Origin: Betaproteobacteria bacterium
GTDB taxonomy: Bacteria > Pseudomonadota > Gammaproteobacteria > Burkholderiales > SG8-39
Length of the DNA: 16,143 nt
Assembly (NCBI GenBank): GCA_009693345.1
Contig: SHXL01000046.1
Coordinates: 1 to 16,143, forward strand
Direction of reading: 5' to 3'
Position numbers and translations under genes: made by a program. The notes beneath the pieces were generated by a model. It did no database searches and was not told the origin of the DNA. It worked only from the letters and a program-made list of their open reading frames with translations. This document shows, in pieces, positions 12,622 through 16,143 of this stretch; position 1 is the stretch's first letter, and each line of letters begins with the position of its first letter.

Positions 12622-13797
12622 ATGGAAGAAATCGTCATCGTAGGTGCGGCCCGGACCGCGATCGGCAAGTTCGGCGGCTCGCTCGCCGGCGTTCCCGCGG
12701 CAAGGCTCGGCGCGCACGTCATCCGCAAGGCGCTGGAGCGCGCCGGCGTGGCGCCAGACCAGGTATCCGAAGTGATCATGGGGCAGGTGCTGACCGCGGC
12801 CGTCGGCCAGAACGCGGCGCGCCAAGCGGCCATCTGGGCCGGGCTGCCGGACATGGTGCCGGCGATGACCATCAACAAGGTCTGCGGCTCGGGGCTGAAA
12901 GCGGCAATGCTGGGGGCGCAATCCATCGCCAACGGCGATGCCGACATCGTGGTGGCCGGCGGCCAGGAAAACATGAGCGCCGCGCCGCACGTGCTGAACG
13001 GCTCGCGCGACGGTTTTCGCATGGGCGACGGGAAAATGGTCGACTCCATGATCGTCGACGGCCTGTGGGACGTCTACAACCAGTACCACATGGGCGTCAC
13101 CGCCGAGAACGTCGCCAAGGAATACGCGGTAACGCGCGAGGAGCAGGATGAGTTCGCGGTCAAGAGTCAGAACAAGACCGAGGCCGCGCAGAAGGCCGGC
13201 CGCTTCAAGGACGAGATCGTTTCCTACGAGGTCCCGTCGCGCAAGGGGCCGGTGGTGTTCGCCGACGACGAATATCCGCGCCACGGCGCGACCACGGAGG
13301 CGATGAAGGGCCTCAAGCCCGCGTTCGACAAGAACGGCACGGTGACGGCGGCGAATGCGTCGGGGATCAACGACGGCGCAGCTGTTGTTGTTTTGTGCTC
13401 TCTAAAAAAATCCAGAGAATTGGGATTGAAACCTCTCGCGCGCATCAAGGCATTTGCTTCGGCGGGCGTCGATCCGAAGTACATGGGTATGGGCCCGGTG
13501 CCGGCCTCCAAGCGCTGCCTGCAGCGCGCGGGTTGGTCGCCTTCGGACCTCGACTTGATGGAAATCAACGAGGCGTTCGCCGCGCAGGCTATAGCTGTGA
13601 ACAGGCAGATGGGCTGGGACCTTTCGAAAGTCAACGTCAACGGCGGCGCGATCGCACTCGGCCATCCGATCGGTGCGTCGGGTTGCCGCATCCTCGTCAC
13701 GCTGTTGCACGAGATGCAGAAGCGCGACGCGAAGAAAGGCCTCGCCTCGCTGCGCATCGGCGGCGGCATGGGCGTTGCGCTGGCTGTCGAACGATAA
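12622..13797 (+). CDS. phaA: Acetyl-CoA acetyltransferase (biosynthetic thiolase) with Arg at the Cys378 position
   Basis: Condenses two acetyl-CoA to acetoacetyl-CoA for PHB synthesis. It has 391 residues, the family length. Present are the acyl-accepting Cys88 in INKVCGSGLKA, the Asn of EINEAFAAQ and His348 in ALGHPIGASG. The C-terminal motif, normally LCIGGGMG with the second catalytic Cys, reads LRIGGGMG: residue 378 is Arg, codon CGC at 13753-13755, one transition from TGC. Loss of this Cys would be expected to cripple the condensation. AGGAG (12611-12615) lies 6 nt before ATG, so the start is firm. An AT-rich patch (about 13381-13436) with a run of seven A is embedded in otherwise GC-rich codons. 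It lies between phaC and phaB in one operon. Confidence 0.92.
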   Translation: MEEIVIVGAARTAIGKFGGSLAGVPAARLGAHVIRKALERAGVAPDQVSEVIMGQVLTAAVGQNAARQAAIWAGLPDMVPAMTINKVCGSGLKAAMLGAQSIANGDADIVVAGGQENMSAAPHVLNGSRDGFRMGDGKMVDSMIVDGLWDVYNQYHMGVTAENVAKEYAVTREEQDEFAVKSQNKTEAAQKAGRFKDEIVSYEVPSRKGPVVFADDEYPRHGATTEAMKGLKPAFDKNGTVTAANASGINDGAAVVVLCSLKKSRELGLKPLARIKAFASAGVDPKYMGMGPVPASKRCLQRAGWSPSDLDLMEINEAFAAQAIAVNRQMGWDLSKVNVNGGAIALGHPIGASGCRILVTLLHEMQKRDAKKGLASLRIGGGMGVALAVER

Positions 13798-13798
13798 C

Positions 13799-13866
13799 AG
13801 GAGGGTCGGGCAATGCACGTCATGGAACGGGTCAAACAAGAAGAAAACGCGGAGGGCTTGGGCATG
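13799..13866 (+). promoter_or_regulatory. Two ribosome binding sites, two possible starts for the first phaB
   Basis: AGGAGGG (13799-13805) precedes ATG 13813 by 7 nt, and GGAGGG (13851-13856) precedes in-frame ATG 13864 by 7 nt. The two segments also resemble each other beyond the core (GGAGGG, then GGGC, then ATGCA), as if the start region had been duplicated 51-52 bp downstream. Both sites would be strong. Confidence 0.6.
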
Positions 13867-14613
13867 CAACCCGTTCCGCGGCGCGTGGTATTCGTCACCG
13901 GCGGCATGGGCGGCATTGGCAGCGCAATCTGCCGGCGCTTGGCCGCTGTGGGCCACACCATCGTCGCCGGCTGCCTGCCGGACTATGAGCGCAAGGACGA
14001 ATGGCTGGGCACGATGCGCAAGGACGGCTTCAAGGTGCACGCCGCCGAAGGAGATGTCGCGAACTTCGAGAGTTGCGCAGGCATGTTCGGCAAGGTGCGC
14101 GCAGTGGTTGGCGACATCGACATCCTGGTGAACAACGCGGGCATCACGCGCGACGCGGTATTCAAGCGCATGACCGAACGCGACTGGCTCGAGGTCATCA
14201 ACACCAACCTGAACAGCGTGTTCAACGTCACGCGCCAGGTGGTCGACGGCATGACCGAGCGCGGCTGGGGACGCATCGTCAACATCTCCTCGGTGAATGC
14301 CATCAAGGGACAATTCGGCCAGACGAACTACTCCGCGGCGAAGGCCGGCATGGCGGGGTTCTCCAAGGCGCTGGCGCAGGAAGTGGTGAAGAAGGGCGTC
14401 ACCGTGAACACAGTCTCGCCCGGTTACGTCGAGACCGACCTGGTCAGGGCGATCCGCGCCGAGGTGCGCGCACAGATCGTGGCATCGATCCCGATGGGGC
14501 GCCTGGCGAAGCCCGAAGAAGTCGCCGCGGTGGTCGCATTCCTTGCCTCGGAAGAGGCGGGCTACATCACCGGGGCGAACATTTCGGTCAACGGCGGCAT
14601 GCACATGATGTAG
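13813..14613 (+). CDS. phaB: Acetoacetyl-CoA reductase, first of two tandem copies
   Basis: NADPH-dependent reduction of acetoacetyl-CoA to (R)-3-hydroxybutyryl-CoA, the second step of PHB synthesis. Classical SDR: TGGMGGIG cofactor motif (29-36), NNAG (107-110), catalytic Ser159/160 in NISSVN, Tyr173 and Lys177 in NYSAAKAG, with the PhaB-typical KGQFGQTNYSAAKAG and C-terminal NGGMHMM. From ATG 13813 it has 266 residues, 17 more than usual; from ATG 13864 it has 249, nearer the typical 246. Both starts have a strong ribosome site. The extra N-terminus (MHVMERVKQEENAEGLG) is not part of the SDR fold. It starts 15 bp after phaA. It could instead prefer other chain lengths, as it differs clearly from the next copy. 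Confidence 0.92.
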   Translation: MHVMERVKQEENAEGLGMQPVPRRVVFVTGGMGGIGSAICRRLAAVGHTIVAGCLPDYERKDEWLGTMRKDGFKVHAAEGDVANFESCAGMFGKVRAVVGDIDILVNNAGITRDAVFKRMTERDWLEVINTNLNSVFNVTRQVVDGMTERGWGRIVNISSVNAIKGQFGQTNYSAAKAGMAGFSKALAQEVVKKGVTVNTVSPGYVETDLVRAIRAEVRAQIVASIPMGRLAKPEEVAAVVAFLASEEAGYITGANISVNGGMHMM

Positions 14614-14623
14614 TAGACTGGAT

Positions 14624-14643
14624 CGCAGAGAACTGCGTCTTTT
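14624..14643 (+). terminator. Small hairpin with T-rich tail between the two phaB copies
   Basis: CGCAG (14624-14628) pairs with CTGCG (14633-14637) over a 4-nt loop and is followed by TCTTTT (14638-14643). This has the form of a very short intrinsic terminator, but a 5-bp stem is weak, and the following gene has its own strong ribosome site. It may only tune expression of downstream genes or protect mRNA ends. Confidence 0.3.
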
Positions 14644-14657
14644 GGAGGAGGCAAGTC

Positions 14658-15404
14658 GTGACACAGAAGCAACTTGCCGTCGTTACTGGCGGCATGGGCG
14701 GGCTGGGAGAGTCGATCATCACCAAGATGGCCGATGCAGGCTACACGGTGGTGGTGACGTATTCCCCGTCGAATACCAAGTACAAGTCGTGGCTCGACGA
14801 GATGAAGGGCAAGGGCTACAGCTTTGCGGCCTACCCGGTGGACGTCGTGTCGTTCGAGGACAGCGCGGCGAAATGCGCGCAGATCCAGAAGGACTGCGGC
14901 AACATCGACATCCTGGTGAACAATGCCGGCATCACGCGCGACATGACATTCAAGAAAATGACCAAGAACGACTGGGATGCGGTGATGCACACCAACCTGG
15001 ATTCCTGCTTCAACATGACCAAGCAGGTGATGGACGGCATGTTGGAACGCAACTGGGGCCGCGTGATCAACGTTTCGTCGGTGAACGGGCAAAAGGGCGC
15101 CTTCGGCCAGACCAACTATTCGGCGGCCAAGGCGGGCATCCACGGCTTCACCAAGGCGCTCGCGCTGGAGGTGGCGAAAAAAGGCGTGACGATCAACACC
15201 ATCTCGCCGGGCTACATCGGCACCAAGATGGTGACCGCGATCCCGAAGGAGATTCTCGATTCCAAGATCCTGCCGCAGATCCCGGTGGGGCGCCTCGGCA
15301 AGCCCGAGGAGATCGCCGGATTGATCATCTATCTGTGCTCGGAAGAAGCCGCGTTCGTGACCGGGGCAAACATCTCGATCAACGGCGGCCAGCACATGTA
15401 TTGA
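14658..15404 (+). CDS. phaB: Acetoacetyl-CoA reductase, second tandem copy
   Basis: Same reaction as the preceding gene. It has 248 residues, the usual PhaB size, starting MTQKQLAVVTGGMGG like the Cupriavidus enzyme (MTQRIAYVTGGMGG). Motifs: TGGMGGLG (10-17), NNAG (88-91), Ser140/141 in NVSSVNGQKG, Tyr154 and Lys158 in NYSAAKAG, C-terminus NGGQHMY. The SVNGQKGAFGQTNYSAAKAG stretch is closer to characterised PhaB than the first copy, which reads SVNAIKGQFG. The start is GTG with GGAGGAGG (14644-14651) 6 nt before it. The two copies align end to end and differ throughout, so the duplication is not recent. The region after the first cofactor strand differs (AGCLPD against TYSPSN), which may alter cofactor or substrate preference. 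Confidence 0.93.
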   Translation: MTQKQLAVVTGGMGGLGESIITKMADAGYTVVVTYSPSNTKYKSWLDEMKGKGYSFAAYPVDVVSFEDSAAKCAQIQKDCGNIDILVNNAGITRDMTFKKMTKNDWDAVMHTNLDSCFNMTKQVMDGMLERNWGRVINVSSVNGQKGAFGQTNYSAAKAGIHGFTKALALEVAKKGVTINTISPGYIGTKMVTAIPKEILDSKILPQIPVGRLGKPEEIAGLIIYLCSEEAAFVTGANISINGGQHMY

Positions 15405-15419
15405 GAGGAGTGGACTTCA

Positions 15420-16007
15420 ATGGCTGCAATTCGTGAGGAAAAAGTGGAACATCCGACCCGGCTGATCAAAAAATACCCGAATCGCCGGCTCTACGACACC
15501 AAGACCTCGAGCTACATCACCCTCGCGGACGTGAAGCAGATGGTGCTGAAGAACGAGGATTTCCAGGTGCTCGATGCCAAGACCAACGAGGACCTGTCGC
15601 GCCAGATCCTGCTGCAGATTATCCTCGATGAGGAATCGGGCGGCATGCCGATGTTCTCCTCCGACCTGCTGTCGCAGATGATCCGCTCCTACGGCAGCGC
15701 GATGCAGGGCTTCATGGGCTCGTACCTGGAGAAGAACCTCGAGGGATTCCAGCAGATGCAGAAGGCGCTGCAGGAGCAGTCGCAGAAGCTCTACGGCGAC
15801 GGTTCGCGCAGCTCGAACGAGATCTGGGCGCAGTTCATGAACATGCAGGGCCCGGCGATGCAGGGCCTGATGCAGGCCTACATGGAGCAAAGCCAGAAGA
15901 TGTTCGCGCAGTTCCAGGACCAGATGCAGGGCCAGGCGCGCAATATGTTCACCGGTTTTCAGTTTCCCGGATTTCCGCCACAAGGTGGCTCAGATAAAAA
16001 ACCTTGA
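15420..16007 (+). CDS. phaR: PHA synthesis regulator PhaR
   Basis: Transcriptional repressor that also binds PHA granules and, when polymer forms, releases phasin and its own promoters (role known from Ralstonia and Paracoccus). It has 195 residues. The N-terminal DNA-binding domain (about 12-70) holds the hallmark LIKKYPNRRLYDTKTSSYIT. The following PHB-accumulation-regulator region contains DEESGGMPMFSSDLLSQMIR, and the C-terminal half is amphipathic and rich in Gln and Met (EQSQKMFAQFQDQMQGQ), as expected for surface adsorption to granules. AGGAG (15406-15410) lies 9 nt before ATG. It is 15 bp after the second phaB and its stop overlaps the rimO start. A candidate target site lies before phaC (10886-10894). 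Confidence 0.95.
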   Translation: MAAIREEKVEHPTRLIKKYPNRRLYDTKTSSYITLADVKQMVLKNEDFQVLDAKTNEDLSRQILLQIILDEESGGMPMFSSDLLSQMIRSYGSAMQGFMGSYLEKNLEGFQQMQKALQEQSQKLYGDGSRSSNEIWAQFMNMQGPAMQGLMQAYMEQSQKMFAQFQDQMQGQARNMFTGFQFPGFPPQGGSDKKP

Positions 16008-16143
16008 AAGAAAATCCTAAAGTTGGATTCGTCTCCTTAGGCTGCCCCAAAGCGCTCGTAGATTCCGAACGAATCCTCACCCAGCTCAGGGCTGAGGGTT
16101 ACCTCACCGCGCCCGACTATGCCGGCGCTGACCTCGTCATCGT
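16004..16143 (+). CDS. rimO: Ribosomal protein uS12 methylthiotransferase RimO (5' part, cut by the right edge)
   Basis: Radical-SAM enzyme that adds a methylthio group to the conserved Asp of ribosomal protein uS12. Forty-six codons are visible: MKENPKVGFVSLGCPKALVD followed by SERILTQLRAEGY and ADLVIV, the start of the N-terminal MTTase domain with its first cluster-binding Cys in SLGCPKALVDSE. The start must be TTG 16004: a stop (TAA 15995-15997) lies just upstream in frame and no other start codon occurs before the conserved sequence. TTG overlaps the phaR stop (TTGA), and no Shine-Dalgarno is visible, so translation is probably coupled to phaR. The remainder lies beyond the window. Confidence 0.93.
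   Translation, partial: MKENPKVGFVSLGCPKALVDSERILTQLRAEGYLTAPDYAGADLVI

Noticed and set aside
10530..13049. Long open frame (839 codons) on the minus strand across phaC and part of phaA
   Set aside because: Shadow of phaC and phaA, with no family motifs. The plus-strand genes carry full catalytic motifs.
1..16143. CRISPR arrays, tRNA/rRNA genes, prophage, toxin-antitoxin or defence genes
   Set aside because: No regularly spaced repeats, cloverleaf sequences or matching protein motifs were seen. All long real frames have housekeeping, transport or storage functions.

Overview
The window looks like chromosome of a GC-rich betaproteobacterium, probably a Burkholderiales/Rhodocyclales/Nitrosomonadales-type organism. 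The evidence is the block bamD / rluD-pgeF, the class I polyhydroxyalkanoate (PHA) cluster phaC-phaA-phaB-phaB-phaR followed directly by rimO, and short TAGAAT-like -10 hexamers lying just upstream of start codons. Gene density is very high: there is no gene-free stretch over 100 bp. No tRNA, rRNA, IS element, CRISPR array, prophage or integrase gene was seen.

Layout. 1-3202: a ferric-iron ABC importer in an unusual arrangement. The ATPase gene (fbpC-like, cut by the left edge) and the two-domain permease gene (fbpB-like) are divergent around a perfect 29-bp palindrome. The binding-protein gene (fbpA-like) converges on the permease gene and overlaps its 3' end. 3257-4636: an NlpC/P60 cell-wall hydrolase lipoprotein, divergent from a small exported secretin-like protein across a 48-bp gap that holds another inverted repeat. 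4642-7526: a DinG/YoaA-type Fe-S helicase overlapping a short-chain dehydrogenase resembling D-erythronate dehydrogenase. 7527-10828: bamD on the minus strand, back to back with rluD-pgeF, then a ZIP-family metal transporter. 10829-10919: a spacer with competing hairpin arms and a candidate phaC promoter. 10920-16007: phaC, phaA, two tandem phaB-type reductases and phaR, then the first 46 codons of rimO.

How the genes work together. PhaA condenses two acetyl-CoA, the PhaB enzymes reduce acetoacetyl-CoA to (R)-3-hydroxybutyryl-CoA, PhaC polymerises it, and PhaR is the regulator that senses PHA and represses. One odd point is that this PhaA reads Arg where the second catalytic Cys (Cys378) of biosynthetic thiolases is expected.

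Translation signals fall into two groups. Genes inside the pha operon have strong AGGAG-type ribosome sites. Six genes elsewhere (fbpC, fbpB, the NlpC lipoprotein, the dehydrogenase, bamD and the ZIP gene) have none and instead carry a -10-like hexamer 5-10 nt before the start codon, which suggests leaderless transcripts. Most of the window is ordinary housekeeping and storage metabolism. The points most worth checking are the fbp palindrome with built-in divergent promoters, the PhaA active-site change, the free-standing mini-secretin, and the doubled start region of the first phaB.
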